Positions 41,625 through 50,121 of a stretch of 64,000 nucleotides of DNA are shown piece after piece. The notes under the pieces are model-generated. The model worked only from the letters and a program-made list of their open reading frames with translations, did no database searches and was not told the origin of the DNA. A program made the translations under genes and the position numbers. The number at the start of each line of letters is the position of its first letter. The stretch's first letter is position 1. The DNA comes from an uncultured Bacteroidales bacterium (GTDB lineage: Bacteria > Bacteroidota > Bacteroidia > Bacteroidales > Muribaculaceae), in assembly GCA_905210435.1 (NCBI GenBank), contig CAJLWO010000008.1:7507-71506 (forward strand), in the 5' to 3' direction.

Positions 41625-43670
41625 TTACCATATAACTACCTGCTCGGAAGCGGGACGGAACATCGGGTCACCCTCCTTGATTGAGAATGCCTCGAAGAAG
41701 GGGGTGATGTTGCGCAGTGTCACGTTCACGCGGTTCTTGCCGAGCGAGTGCACGTCGATGGTAGTGAGCTGGCGTACTGTCTCGGGGCGGATATTGCTGG
41801 CCCATACGTTGGCATAGTTCATGTAGAACACCTGCATCGGGTCGAAACCGTCGATTTTTGCTTCTTCCGAAGTGATGTCGACACCTTTTGCTTTCTGTGA
41901 GTCGAGGAATGCCGTGCGGGCGATGCGCAGACCGCCCTGGTCGGCTATGTTCTCGCCGAGGGTATATTCGCCGTTGGCGTTGAGGCCGGGGAGCACTTCG
42001 ACAGCATTGAACTGCTCTACGAGACCCTTTGTCAGGGCCGTGAATGCTTCGGTATCCTCGGGAGTCCACCAGTCGACCATGTTGCCGGCAGCATCGAAGT
42101 TGCGGCCCTGGTCATCGAATCCGTGTGTCATCTCGTGGCCGATTACCACGCCGATTGCGCCGTAGTTCTCGGCGTCGGAAGCCTCGGGGTCGAAATAGGG
42201 AGCCTGGAGGATGGCGGCGGGGAACACGATTTCATTGGCCATCGGGTTGTAGTAGGCGTTGACGGTCTGAGGTGTCATGCCCCATTCGGTCTTGTCGACC
42301 GGTTTGCCCCATTTCGAGTAAGTCTCGTTCTGGTGCCACATGCCTACGTTGTGCATGTTCTCGTAGAACGACAGGGCGGGGTCGACGGTGAGTTCGGTAT
42401 AGTCCTGCCATTTGTCGGGATAACCGATTTTCACGGTGAAGGCGTTCAGCTTCTTGATGGCGTTGAGCTTGGTGTCGTCGCTCATCCAGGGGAGGTTGAT
42501 GATATGCTTGCCGAGGGCGCGGCGCAGGTTCTCGACGAGACCGAGCATGTAGGCCTTTGACGATTCGGGGAAGTATTTCTCGACATAGAGCTGGCCGATA
42601 GCCTCGCCCATGCTGCCTTCGACGGCGCCGAGGGCGCGTTTCCACCGCGGACGCTGTGTCTGGGCTCCCGAGAGCACTTTGCTGAACTCAAACGCGGCGT
42701 CGGTGAAGTCGTCGGAGAGCGAGCCTGCCGCCTGCCGCACGTAGTTCCACAGGTAATAGTCTTTCTTCTCGCGGTCGGTAAGCGACGCCATAAGGTTGTC
42801 GGCCTGCTTTACGGTGTTGATTTCGGTCACGATAACCGATTCGGGCATGATGCCGTTCATCGTCTCGGGGAAGAAACGGTTCCAGTTGATTGAGGGATAC
42901 ATCTCCTTGAGCTGTGCGAAGGTGCGGGGATTGTACATCGCGGGGATGTTGCGGCTCTCCTCGCGGGTCCAGGTGGAGTCGGCGAGAGCTGTCTCGATTT
43001 TCATCACGTTCTTCACGATGCGGCGGGCATCCTTTTTGGAATAGCCTGCGAGTGTCATCTCTTTCTCGATGAGTTTCTTGTAGGCCTCACGTATCTTGAC
43101 GTTCTCCTTGTCGTCGCTCAGATAGTAGTCGCGGTCGCCGAGTGTGGTGCCGCCACCGCCCACATACATGGCGTAGACATTGGAGTTGGCGAGGTCGGGC
43201 TGTATGCCGGCCGAGAAGAAGGGACTTGCATAGTTGCCGTGCATCCAGAGGAAGATGTCTTCCATCTCTTCGGGTTTGGCATTCTCAATGCGGCTGAGGT
43301 CGGCTTTGATAGGCGCCGCTCCCTCGGCGTTGCGGCGCACGGAGTCCATGGCCTGCTGGTAGATGGTCGATACCTTGAACGCTACTGTGCCGGGCTCGGG
43401 GTTGGTGGCTGCGAGTCCGGTCACTATCTCTTTCACGTGGTCGCGTGCCTGCTCGGCGAGTTTGTCGAACTGGCCGTAGCGCGAATACTCGGGGGTGAGG
43501 GGATTGGCGTCCATCCATCCCTTGTTGACGTGGGTGTAGAAGTCGTCGCCGGCCTTGACATTATTGTCGATGTAGCCGGCATTGAGGCTTTTGAGATGCT
43601 CTTCGGCCGACATTCCTGAAATGCCGCCCATTGCGAGAGCGCAAGCCAATGCTAATTTGATTGATTTCAT
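41625..43670 (-). CDS. M13-family zinc metallopeptidase, PepO/neprilysin type
   Basis: This 681-residue exported endopeptidase acts on peptides in the periplasm or outside the cell. A signal peptide (to about MSA, residue 22) is followed by the M13 N-terminal domain (ADPLTPEYSRYGQF-like, YYLWNYVRQAAGSL) and the catalytic domain with NAYYNPMANEIVFPAAILQ, the zinc motif HEMTH (His512, Glu513, His516) and ENIADQGGLRIA giving the third ligand. The end FRPASEQVVIW is close to the usual C-terminal CxxW but lacks the cysteine. The gene is single; a 164-bp gap without recognisable promoter separates it from the next minus-strand gene downstream of its start. Confidence 0.95.
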   Translation of the reverse strand: MKSIKLALACALAMGGISGMSAEEHLKSLNAGYIDNNVKAGDDFYTHVNKGWMDANPLTPEYSRYGQFDKLAEQARDHVKEIVTGLAATNPEPGTVAFKVSTIYQQAMDSVRRNAEGAAPIKADLSRIENAKPEEMEDIFLWMHGNYASPFFSAGIQPDLANSNVYAMYVGGGGTTLGDRDYYLSDDKENVKIREAYKKLIEKEMTLAGYSKKDARRIVKNVMKIETALADSTWTREESRNIPAMYNPRTFAQLKEMYPSINWNRFFPETMNGIMPESVIVTEINTVKQADNLMASLTDREKKDYYLWNYVRQAAGSLSDDFTDAAFEFSKVLSGAQTQRPRWKRALGAVEGSMGEAIGQLYVEKYFPESSKAYMLGLVENLRRALGKHIINLPWMSDDTKLNAIKKLNAFTVKIGYPDKWQDYTELTVDPALSFYENMHNVGMWHQNETYSKWGKPVDKTEWGMTPQTVNAYYNPMANEIVFPAAILQAPYFDPEASDAENYGAIGVVIGHEMTHGFDDQGRNFDAAGNMVDWWTPEDTEAFTALTKGLVEQFNAVEVLPGLNANGEYTLGENIADQGGLRIARTAFLDSQKAKGVDITSEEAKIDGFDPMQVFYMNYANVWASNIRPETVRQLTTIDVHSLGKNRVNVTLRNITPFFEAFSIKEGDPMFRPASEQVVIW

Positions 43671-43834
43671 AAAAAAACAGATATATTTATGTAGTTTACT
43701 TTTTTGTAGAATGTCGCTTTTAGGGAGATTCCTGCTTTTCCCGCAGGTGATGAGAAGGAAACGGCGCTGAGTATTATGTGCCCTGTTGTTATACGCGCAA
43801 GGTGCCTGTTTGTTACACGGCGGCCGGGAGTTTT

Positions 43835-44911
43835 TTATGTCATGCGCAGCACGATGACGCCCGTGGAGTCAAACCGTGGCAGTGCGCTGACCTGCACGGG
43901 GGCATTGCGCGAGGTTATACTTTCCGACCCGTCGCCCGGCTCTATGCCGATGCCGCGCAGGGCGTTGCATACGGCGGCGAGGGCTGTTCCGGGGGTATTG
44001 TTGTCGTGCGAGAGGTGGCAGAGGAATATATTGAGGAGCGACGGCGTGTAGATGCTTTTCAGGTAGGCAGCCGTCGCCTCGTTGTCCATGTGCCCTTTGG
44101 CAGCCATGATGCGGGCTTTGAGATATTCGGGATAGCGGCCGTTGAGCAGCATGGTATGGTCATAGTTGGCCTCTATCATCAGGTGGTTGGCCTGACGTAT
44201 GTAGTAGTCGGCGCGTTCGGTCACGGTGCCCATGTCGGTGGCTACGACAAAGCGGTGCTTGCCGGCCGAGATGAAGAAACCCACGTTGTCGGTCCCGTCG
44301 TGCGACACTTCGAAGGGCGTTATGACGAAGTCTGACAGATGGAACGGGAATTCCTTGAATATAGGCTGATGGTAGTCCTTGATGCGGCGCGATATGTTGT
44401 GCCGGCGCAGCATGCCGTTGAGGGTGGCCGGAGTGCAGTAGATGCGTATGTGCCGGTTGCGGCGCACGATGGTGTAGGCGTACCTTACATGGTCGCCGTG
44501 GTCGTGGGTGAGTATGATGCCGCCGATGGTGCGTATGTCGATGCCGTTGCGCTCCAGCTCCTGATATATCTTAGTCGGGTCGATGCCGGCGTCGATGAGT
44601 ATGCCGAAACGGTCGTTGCCGAGATATGAGCAGTTGCCCGAGCTCCCGCTGCCGAATGATATGAACCGCAGTGTCGGCACCGGCACGGTCGATGTCAGCG
44701 GTTCGATACCGTCGGGAAGCGATGCTGCCAGAGCCTCGGCTTCACCTCCGCTCATGCCGCGTTCGGGCGTTTTGCGCGGACGTCCGCGGTTGCCGGTAGC
44801 CTTCCGCACCGGTCCGGCCGACGGCATGTCGGACTCATCCTGCCGGAGCATCTCGTCGAAGAGTCCCGGAAGGTAACGGGTGTCGAATGTTATTTTTTTC
44901 TGTCGGGCCAT
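43835..44911 (-). CDS. Metallo-beta-lactamase-fold hydrolase with N-terminal AT-hook-like motif
   Basis: This 358-residue protein has an MBL-fold domain from about residue 80, with THDHGDH (the HxHxDH zinc motif), later His residues (EVSHDG, ATDMGT, GHMDNE, CHLSHDN) and a RFISFGSGSSGNCSYLG start typical of the YycJ/WalJ group of cytoplasmic nucleases or hydrolases. The first 80 residues are an extra, charged stretch that holds GNRGRPRKTP at about 40-49, like an AT-hook. Usual WalJ proteins are about 260 residues. The neighbouring rsmI-like gene on the same strand starts its coding region 87 bp upstream. DNA binding is a guess from the motif. Confidence 0.85.
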   Translation of the reverse strand: MARQKKITFDTRYLPGLFDEMLRQDESDMPSAGPVRKATGNRGRPRKTPERGMSGGEAEALAASLPDGIEPLTSTVPVPTLRFISFGSGSSGNCSYLGNDRFGILIDAGIDPTKIYQELERNGIDIRTIGGIILTHDHGDHVRYAYTIVRRNRHIRIYCTPATLNGMLRRHNISRRIKDYHQPIFKEFPFHLSDFVITPFEVSHDGTDNVGFFISAGKHRFVVATDMGTVTERADYYIRQANHLMIEANYDHTMLLNGRYPEYLKARIMAAKGHMDNEATAAYLKSIYTPSLLNIFLCHLSHDNNTPGTALAAVCNALRGIGIEPGDGSESITSRNAPVQVSALPRFDSTGVIVLRMT

Positions 44912-44998
44912 CAGCTCAGGTGTGTAGGTTTAAGTGAATATCTCGGTCGGTTGAAAGTCGGTTGGATTCGGAGGGCTGTTATATCTTACTGTTATATC

Positions 44999-45712
44999 TT
45001 ACTTGTACAGCAGGAAAATCGCCGGTATCTTGTCGTAGTCGTGCGGCTGCTTTCGCCATTGCGCGAGCGTCAGGGTGGTGATGCGCTGCGCGCTTCCGGT
45101 CAGGTCGGTGGCCACGCACAGGCGTGTCGACGGTGGAAGCGCCGCGATGATGTCGGCTATCAGCCTGTTGTTGCGGTAGGGTGTCTCGATGAATATCTGA
45201 GTGCGGTTGTTGCGCATTATGTCGGCGTGCATCTGTTTGAGCGCGGCCGTGCGTTCCCCTCCGTGTATAGGCAGGTAGCCGAGAAACGTGAAGCTCTGTC
45301 CGTTGAATCCCGAGCCCATCAGCGACAGCAGTATGCTCGACGGTCCCACGAGGGGCATCACGCGGTATCCGCGCCTGTGGGCTTCGGCCACGGCGAGCGC
45401 GCCGGGATCGGCCACGGCGGGACATCCCGCTTCCGATATTATGCCCATGTCGTGTCCCTGCTCCATAGGTTCTAACATGGCGGGTACGGCCGCGGGGTCG
45501 GTGTTGACATCAAGCACCGTGAATGTCAGTTCGTCGATATTGATGTCGCGGTTGCATTTCTTCAGGAAACGGCGCGCGGTGCGCACATTCTCCACAATGA
45601 AATGCTTCACCCCGGTTATCAGTTCGATGTTGACCGGGGGGAGAACGTCGCCAACCGGAGCTTCGCTCAGGTTGGACGGGAAAAGATACAGTGCGGGTCG
45701 CTTATTTTCCAT
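44999..45712 (-). CDS. RsmI-like SAM-dependent methyltransferase (tetrapyrrole methylase fold)
   Basis: This 237-residue protein belongs to the tetrapyrrole methylase superfamily, whose member RsmI 2'-O-methylates C1402 of 16S rRNA. Family marks include LITGVKHFIVENVRTARRFLK, GIISEAGCPAVADPGALAVA, LVGPSSILLSLMGSGFNGQSFTFLGYLP and IFIETPYRNNRLI. It lacks the first GTPIGNLxD block of canonical RsmI (here FPSNLSEAPV), so it is the shorter Bacteroidota paralogue, and its exact substrate is uncertain. It overlaps the TonB-like gene by 11 bp at its start. Confidence 0.85.
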   Translation of the reverse strand: MENKRPALYLFPSNLSEAPVGDVLPPVNIELITGVKHFIVENVRTARRFLKKCNRDINIDELTFTVLDVNTDPAAVPAMLEPMEQGHDMGIISEAGCPAVADPGALAVAEAHRRGYRVMPLVGPSSILLSLMGSGFNGQSFTFLGYLPIHGGERTAALKQMHADIMRNNRTQIFIETPYRNNRLIADIIAALPPSTRLCVATDLTGSAQRITTLTLAQWRKQPHDYDKIPAIFLLYK

Positions 45713-46523
45713 TTGCGTCCTCCCATTTGAATATCACGATGCCGGCGCGCGGTTCGGTGTCGTCGGAGGCGCGGCGGAATACGCACTTCTCGGCGGCTTT
45801 CTTGCACGCTTCGATTGTGGCGCTGTTCTTGCCGGCGTTGCCTACGCAGTGGCCTTTCGTGGCCGAACCGGGACGCACCTTGCCTCCCGCCACTACCACT
45901 ACGTTGATGCGTATCACGCCGAGTTCGGTGCTCCGCGGTGTCTTGTCGACGGGAACGGAGTAGGTGAGCGGTTCGTTGCCGCCGGGGCCGTTGTTGTTCT
46001 TGCTGCCGTCGGCTTTAGGGTCGGTCTTGCCGCCGGTGCCTTTGTCGGCGCCCGAGAATCGGTTGGCCATCTTGTTCTCGATGTTTTTCTTCGATTTCTG
46101 CTGGCGCGCGGCTTCCCGGCGTGCGGCGTCGTCGGGCTTTGATGTGCCTTCATTGACCTTTTTCTGCTGCACGGGCGACGGCTTTTCGCTTGATGTCAGA
46201 TTGGCATGGTGCCCCTGGGTGTCGCCGCTGTTGTCGAGGTCGTATGATGTCTGCGTGTCGGCGTCGGAATCGATGTCCGACGGGCCGGGACTGTCGGTGT
46301 CGGCCTGCTCCTCCCATATGTCGTCGGCCGACGACGAGTAGGTGCTGACAAAGCTTTCCGGGTCCTCGATGTCCTCGGCTATGAGTTCAAACTCCTTTAC
46401 CGGCGGCCAGGGTTTACCTTTGCTGACATTGACGTTCAGATGCCATGACACGAGCATCACAATAATTAATATTGCGAGAGCCGCGGTCACGATGCCTGAT
46501 ATTATTTTGGGTCGTTTGTCCAT
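45702..46523 (-). CDS. TonB-like energy transducer of an ExbB/ExbD system
   Basis: This 273-residue protein has an N-terminal membrane anchor (about 8-28), a long acidic then Lys/Ala/Glu-rich periplasmic spacer (about 40-185) and a small C-terminal TonB/TolA-like domain (LGVIRINVVVVAGGKVRPGSATKGHC...EACKKAAEKCVFRRA). It should couple the proton-driven ExbB/ExbD motor to outer-membrane receptors. The start codon follows directly on the exbD stop, and its end overlaps the rsmI-like start, so translation is coupled. Two cysteines in the C-terminal domain are notable and could form a disulphide. Confidence 0.85.
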   Translation of the reverse strand: MDKRPKIISGIVTAALAILIIVMLVSWHLNVNVSKGKPWPPVKEFELIAEDIEDPESFVSTYSSSADDIWEEQADTDSPGPSDIDSDADTQTSYDLDNSGDTQGHHANLTSSEKPSPVQQKKVNEGTSKPDDAARREAARQQKSKKNIENKMANRFSGADKGTGGKTDPKADGSKNNNGPGGNEPLTYSVPVDKTPRSTELGVIRINVVVVAGGKVRPGSATKGHCVGNAGKNSATIEACKKAAEKCVFRRASDDTEPRAGIVIFKWEDANGK

Positions 46524-46976
46524 TTATCTGTTCCGGGGTGTATTGTCGGTGGGTTTGTCAGTTGCGCGTAAAGGTTTTGTCGCGAGTACGATTGTGACAT
46601 CGGCCTCGGCGCCCACGTTGAGTATCTTGACTATTTCGCCGTATTCGGCCTTCTCGTCGGCATAGAGTGCCACGGTGGTTTCTTCGGGCGACTGCTCTTT
46701 GGCGAGCATCAGCCATGTCTTGAGTTCGTCGGGCTGCATGGGCTGCCGCTCGGCGTCGCCCATGGCGGTTGATATGTTGCCCTCGGCGTCAAGCGAGATG
46801 CGTATGGTCGGCTTTTTTGAAGTCTGCTGCGATGACTGCGGCAGATTCACTTCGAGCGCTGTCGGGAATATATAGGTCGATGTGACCATGAAGAAGATGA
46901 GCAGCAGGAATATGACATCGGTCATCGATGCCATCGAGAATGCCGCCATCATGTTGTGTTGTCGCTTTAGAGCCAT
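46524..46976 (-). CDS. Biopolymer transporter ExbD/TolR
   Basis: This 150-residue protein has one membrane helix near the N-terminus (about 17-38) with the key aspartate in MASMTDVIFLLLIFFMV, and a periplasmic domain. It forms the proton channel of the TonB-energising complex with ExbB. Its stop adjoins the TonB-like start with no gap, and the exbB gene lies 13 bp before it. The length is normal. Confidence 0.93.
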   Translation of the reverse strand: MALKRQHNMMAAFSMASMTDVIFLLLIFFMVTSTYIFPTALEVNLPQSSQQTSKKPTIRISLDAEGNISTAMGDAERQPMQPDELKTWLMLAKEQSPEETTVALYADEKAEYGEIVKILNVGAEADVTIVLATKPLRATDKPTDNTPRNR

Positions 46977-46989
46977 GACCTGACGGATA

Positions 46990-47745
46990 TTATGCGGGTT
47001 CGTTGAGAAGGTCCATGAACTCCATCGTCTTGCCCTCGAGCGAGGTCATGACGTTGTTGATTTTAGCCACGAGGATATTGTAGGCGAAGAGTGCCACGAT
47101 ACCTACGATCAGACCGGCGATTGTGGTGACGAGCGCGGTGTAGATACCGCCCGAGAATGTGGCGATGTCGGCGCTCGAACCCTGGGCCGAGATGTTGTAG
47201 AATGCCTGTACCATACCGATTACGGTGCCGAGGAAGCCGAGCATCGGGGCGCCCGAGGCGGTAGTGGCGAGCCAGGGCAGTCCTTTCGAGAGTTTTGAAA
47301 TCTCGATGTTGCCGGTGTTCTCGATGGCTACGAGCACGTCGTTCATGGGGCGGCCTATGCGCGAAATGCCTTTGCCGATGAGGCGGGCGTAGGGCGTACC
47401 CGTGTTCTTGCACAGGTTGAGGGCGCTTTCTATCTCACCTTCATGTATGTAATCCTTGATGCGGCGCATGAACGAGTCGTCCTGACGGTTGGCCGAACGG
47501 ATTACTATCCATCGCTCGATGAAGAAATATATGCTGAAAAGGAGCAGCACGCCTATGGGTATCATAAGTATGCCTCCCTGCATGCAGAGGTCCCAGAATG
47601 AGAGTGATGCCACAGATGCGGCGTTGGTGGTAGCGTCGGCTGCCGCGGTGGCCGTGTCGGCTATCGACGCGGTAGTGTCGGTTGCCGCTGAAGTGAGGGT
47701 GTCAACGTATTCGTTGCCGGCTGAGGGGATGGTAAGTGTAAGCAT
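46990..47745 (-). CDS. MotA/TolQ/ExbB proton channel family protein
   Basis: This 251-residue protein has three membrane helices. An extra N-terminal region of about 45 residues rich in Ala, Thr and Asp precedes the first helix (WDLCMQGGILMIPIGVLLLFSIYFFIERW). The channel core has LPWLATTASGAPMLGFLGTVIGMVQAF and LVTTIAGLIVGIVALFAYN. It builds the proton-driven motor with ExbD. It is the first of exbB, exbD, tonB-like on one strand, downstream of pdxJ; a 9-bp repeat array (47805-47849) lies in the pdxJ-exbB gap. Confidence 0.94.
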   Translation of the reverse strand: MLTLTIPSAGNEYVDTLTSAATDTTASIADTATAAADATTNAASVASLSFWDLCMQGGILMIPIGVLLLFSIYFFIERWIVIRSANRQDDSFMRRIKDYIHEGEIESALNLCKNTGTPYARLIGKGISRIGRPMNDVLVAIENTGNIEISKLSKGLPWLATTASGAPMLGFLGTVIGMVQAFYNISAQGSSADIATFSGGIYTALVTTIAGLIVGIVALFAYNILVAKINNVMTSLEGKTMEFMDLLNEPA

Positions 47746-47804
47746 TATCGGTAGTTGGTTCGTGATTTATGGTTTGACTGATTGATTTATCGGAGAGGAG
47801 ATTG

Positions 47805-47849
47805 GAGTCGGAGTGCTCAGAGTTCTCAGAGTTCTCGGAGTTCTCCGGC
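47805..47849. repeat. Five-unit 9-bp array NNCTCNGAG
   Basis: Five 9-bp units, three of them perfect NNCTCNGAG (first unit AGTCGGAG-like, last degenerate). The layout copies the NNGTCNGAC arrays, but the palindromic core is CTCNGAG. It is non-coding, between pdxJ and exbB. Confidence 0.65.
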
Positions 47850-47856
47850 CTGCCTG

Positions 47857-48576
47857 TCATTTCTCCAGGCAGTCCTTGTAGCTGCGGATGGTCTCGGCGA
47901 GGCCCATGTAGAGGGCGTCGCATACGAGGGCGTGGCCTATCGACACTTCGTTGAGGAAGGGTACTGACTGCGCGAAGTAGCGGAGATTCTGCAGGTTCAG
48001 GTCATGGCCGGCATTGACTCCGAGTCCCGCCTTGTGGGCTGCGCGCGAGGCTTCGACAAACGGAGCCACTGCCTTGTCGGGGTGGGAGAAGAAACGGTCG
48101 GCATACGGTTTGGTGTACAGCTCCACACGGTCGGTGCCTGTCTTGGCTGCGAGCATTATGTTGTCGATGTCGGTCGATACGAAAATCGACGAGCGTATCT
48201 CGGCTTCGTGGAGGGCGTTGACTATCGAGGTGAGGAAGTCGAAGTGCTCCCCCACGGTCCAGCCGGCCGACGATGTGAGGGCGTCGGGGGCGTCGGGCAC
48301 GAGTGTCACCTGCGCAGGTTTCACTTTGAGCACCAGATCCATGAATTCGGGCGAGGGGTATCCTTCGATGTTGAATTCCGACTTCAGCGCCGGGCGCAGC
48401 TGATACACATCGGCACGCTTTATGTGGCGCTCGTCGGGGCGCGGGTGCACGGTGATGCCGTCGGCGCCGAAGCGCTCGCAGTCAAGCGCTACCTTGAGCA
48501 GGTCGGGATTGTTTTCGCCGCGCGCATTGCGCAGCGTGGCTATTTTGTTGATGTTGACACTCAGACAGGTTGTCAT
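47857..48576 (-). CDS. pdxJ: Pyridoxine 5'-phosphate synthase
   Basis: PdxJ condenses 1-deoxy-D-xylulose 5-phosphate with aminoacetone 3-phosphate to form pyridoxine 5'-phosphate, the last ring-forming step of the DXP-dependent vitamin B6 route. The 239-residue TIM barrel shows [70 protein letters not shown] and the ending [17 protein letters not shown]. It has a textbook promoter at 48677-48707 and a leader of about 95 nt. It is followed by the exbB operon on the same strand. Confidence 0.96.
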   Translation of the reverse strand: MTTCLSVNINKIATLRNARGENNPDLLKVALDCERFGADGITVHPRPDERHIKRADVYQLRPALKSEFNIEGYPSPEFMDLVLKVKPAQVTLVPDAPDALTSSAGWTVGEHFDFLTSIVNALHEAEIRSSIFVSTDIDNIMLAAKTGTDRVELYTKPYADRFFSHPDKAVAPFVEASRAAHKAGLGVNAGHDLNLQNLRYFAQSVPFLNEVSIGHALVCDALYMGLAETIRSYKDCLEK

Positions 48577-48676
48577 AGCAATCTAACTTAAAAATAAATA
48601 AAAATTATCTACAATTACGAAATATTATCATGTATTAGCGATTTTATTCGTAAATTTGTAAAGTGAAATTTGATTA

Positions 48677-48707
48677 CAAATTTAGTCAGAATAGGCTATA
48701 ATACAAA
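48677..48707 (-). promoter_or_regulatory. Promoter for pdxJ
   Basis: On the minus strand TTTG (48707-48704), a 19-bp spacer and TAAATTTG (48684-48677) match the Bacteroidales consensus. A TAAATTTG box on the plus strand (48651-48658), without a good TTTG, may serve the divergent gene at 48741. Confidence 0.7.
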
Positions 48708-48740
48708 ATATATTCTTTAAATTTTAACCTTTCTTGGCAA

Positions 48741-49079
48741 TTGGATTTGGATAAAGACATACTTTTCCCTCAGTCGCCCGACGCGTCGTCGCTCGTGGTG
48801 GCATGCAGGCCGCATGACTACTCGGCGTCGGTGATAGCGCGGGCGGTCGAGGACTGCGACGCGCATGTCATCAACCTCAATGTCCTTGCCTCACATACAT
48901 CGCACGGCGATGTGCAGGTGGCGCTGAGAATTGACCGGCGCAATCCGGTGCCGGCGGCGCGTTCGCTCCGGCGTTTCGGCTATGAAGTGGTTGAAATCGA
49001 TGCCCCTGAAGCCGACGACCCTTATGCAGAGCAGACCCGCAGCCGTGTCAACGAGTTGCTCCGCTATCTCGAAATCTGA
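48741..49079 (+). CDS. ACT-like domain protein, apparently lacking the usual CBS pair
   Basis: This 112-residue protein has a TTG start; no ATG or GTG is available upstream before a stop at 48699. The pattern SSLVVACRPHDYSASVIARAVEDCDAHVINLNVL, then VQVALRIDRRNPVPAARSLRRFGYEV and a closing VNELLRYLEI, resembles the C-terminal ACT-like half of a Bacteroidales protein of about 220 residues that carries two CBS domains in its N-terminal half (recalled, not aligned). No CBS-coding remnant is seen in the AT-rich DNA before the start. It lies 126 bp before nadK, where the full-length version often sits. It is probably a cytoplasmic regulatory or ligand-binding protein. Confidence 0.7.
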   Translation: MDLDKDILFPQSPDASSLVVACRPHDYSASVIARAVEDCDAHVINLNVLASHTSHGDVQVALRIDRRNPVPAARSLRRFGYEVVEIDAPEADDPYAEQTRSRVNELLRYLEI

Positions 49080-49205
49080 CCTCCGCTGGCAGCAGAATTA
49101 TGCATGCCCCGGGGGTAAAACTTATAAGTCTACAAGATGCTGTTTAAATTTCAAACGGCCTCTACAATACTCCATATTTGATATAAACTTTTAAAAACCA
49201 CGCAA

Positions 49206-50090
49206 ATGAAAGTCGCACTCTACGGAAGCCGGCATCAGGACGCCCACGTCGGCGATATCGCGAAGCTGGTGGTACGCCTTATCGAAAACGGCGACACAAT
49301 TGTGATACACCGCAAGCTGTATGATTATCTTGTGTCGAACATCGGCGAGAACTTCGCGCGCGCCACGGCCTCCGTGACAGTGACATCCGACGGCGGCTTT
49401 ACCGCCGACGCCGCCCTGAGCATCGGGGGTGACGGTACTTTTCTGCGCACGGCGCAATGGGTGGCCGATTCCGAGATACCGATTATCGGTGTCAACACGG
49501 GCCGTCTCGGCTTTCTTGCCCCGTTCACCATCGAGGAGGCTGCCGAGGCTGTAATCGACCGCCGTCTCGCCAACTACGAAATCGAATGCCGCTCGCTGCT
49601 GCGCGTCGACCTCATAGGCGGCTCGCTCGATACATGGCCCTATGCCATCAACGAAGTGGCCGTGCTCAAGAAGGATACCGCCTCGATGATTACGATTGAC
49701 GCACGCATCGACCGCGCTCCGCTCGCCGACTATCTTTGCGACGGGCTTATTGTGTCGACTCCCACCGGCTCCACGGGCTACAACCTGTCGGTAGGCGGCC
49801 CGATTGTGCAGCCGCGTTCGCCGAGCTTCATCCTATCGCCGGTGGCCGCGCATTCGCTTACGATGCGTCCGCTGGTGGTCGACGACTCGTCGCTGCTCGT
49901 GCTGAAAGTGTCGTCGCGCACGCCATCATTCCGGATAAGCCTCGACGGGCGTTCGGTCAATCTGCCGTGCGGCACCGACATCTATCTGTCGCGTGCCCCG
50001 TTTGTGGTGAAGACGGTGTGCCGTCCGGGGCATAACTTCTTCGATACCCTGCGCCGCAAACTGCTGTGGGGCGCTTCGGCCATTGACTGA
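49206..50090 (+). CDS. nadK: NAD kinase
   Basis: NadK makes NADP+ from NAD+ and ATP or polyphosphate. The 294-residue protein shows the motifs SIGGDGTFLRTA, INTGRLGFLAPF-like VNTGRLGFLAPF, NEVAVLKKDTASMITIDA, LIVSTPTGSTGYNLSVGGPIV and the C-terminal SISLDGR-like RISLDGRSVNLPCG. The length and order are normal for Bacteroidales. It follows the ACT-like gene and precedes the YgjP-type gene by 31 bp. Confidence 0.96.
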   Translation: MKVALYGSRHQDAHVGDIAKLVVRLIENGDTIVIHRKLYDYLVSNIGENFARATASVTVTSDGGFTADAALSIGGDGTFLRTAQWVADSEIPIIGVNTGRLGFLAPFTIEEAAEAVIDRRLANYEIECRSLLRVDLIGGSLDTWPYAINEVAVLKKDTASMITIDARIDRAPLADYLCDGLIVSTPTGSTGYNLSVGGPIVQPRSPSFILSPVAAHSLTMRPLVVDDSSLLVLKVSSRTPSFRISLDGRSVNLPCGTDIYLSRAPFVVKTVCRPGHNFFDTLRRKLLWGASAID

Positions 50091-50121
50091 TTTTTTTGTT
50101 GGAATATATTGGGGATAAACA

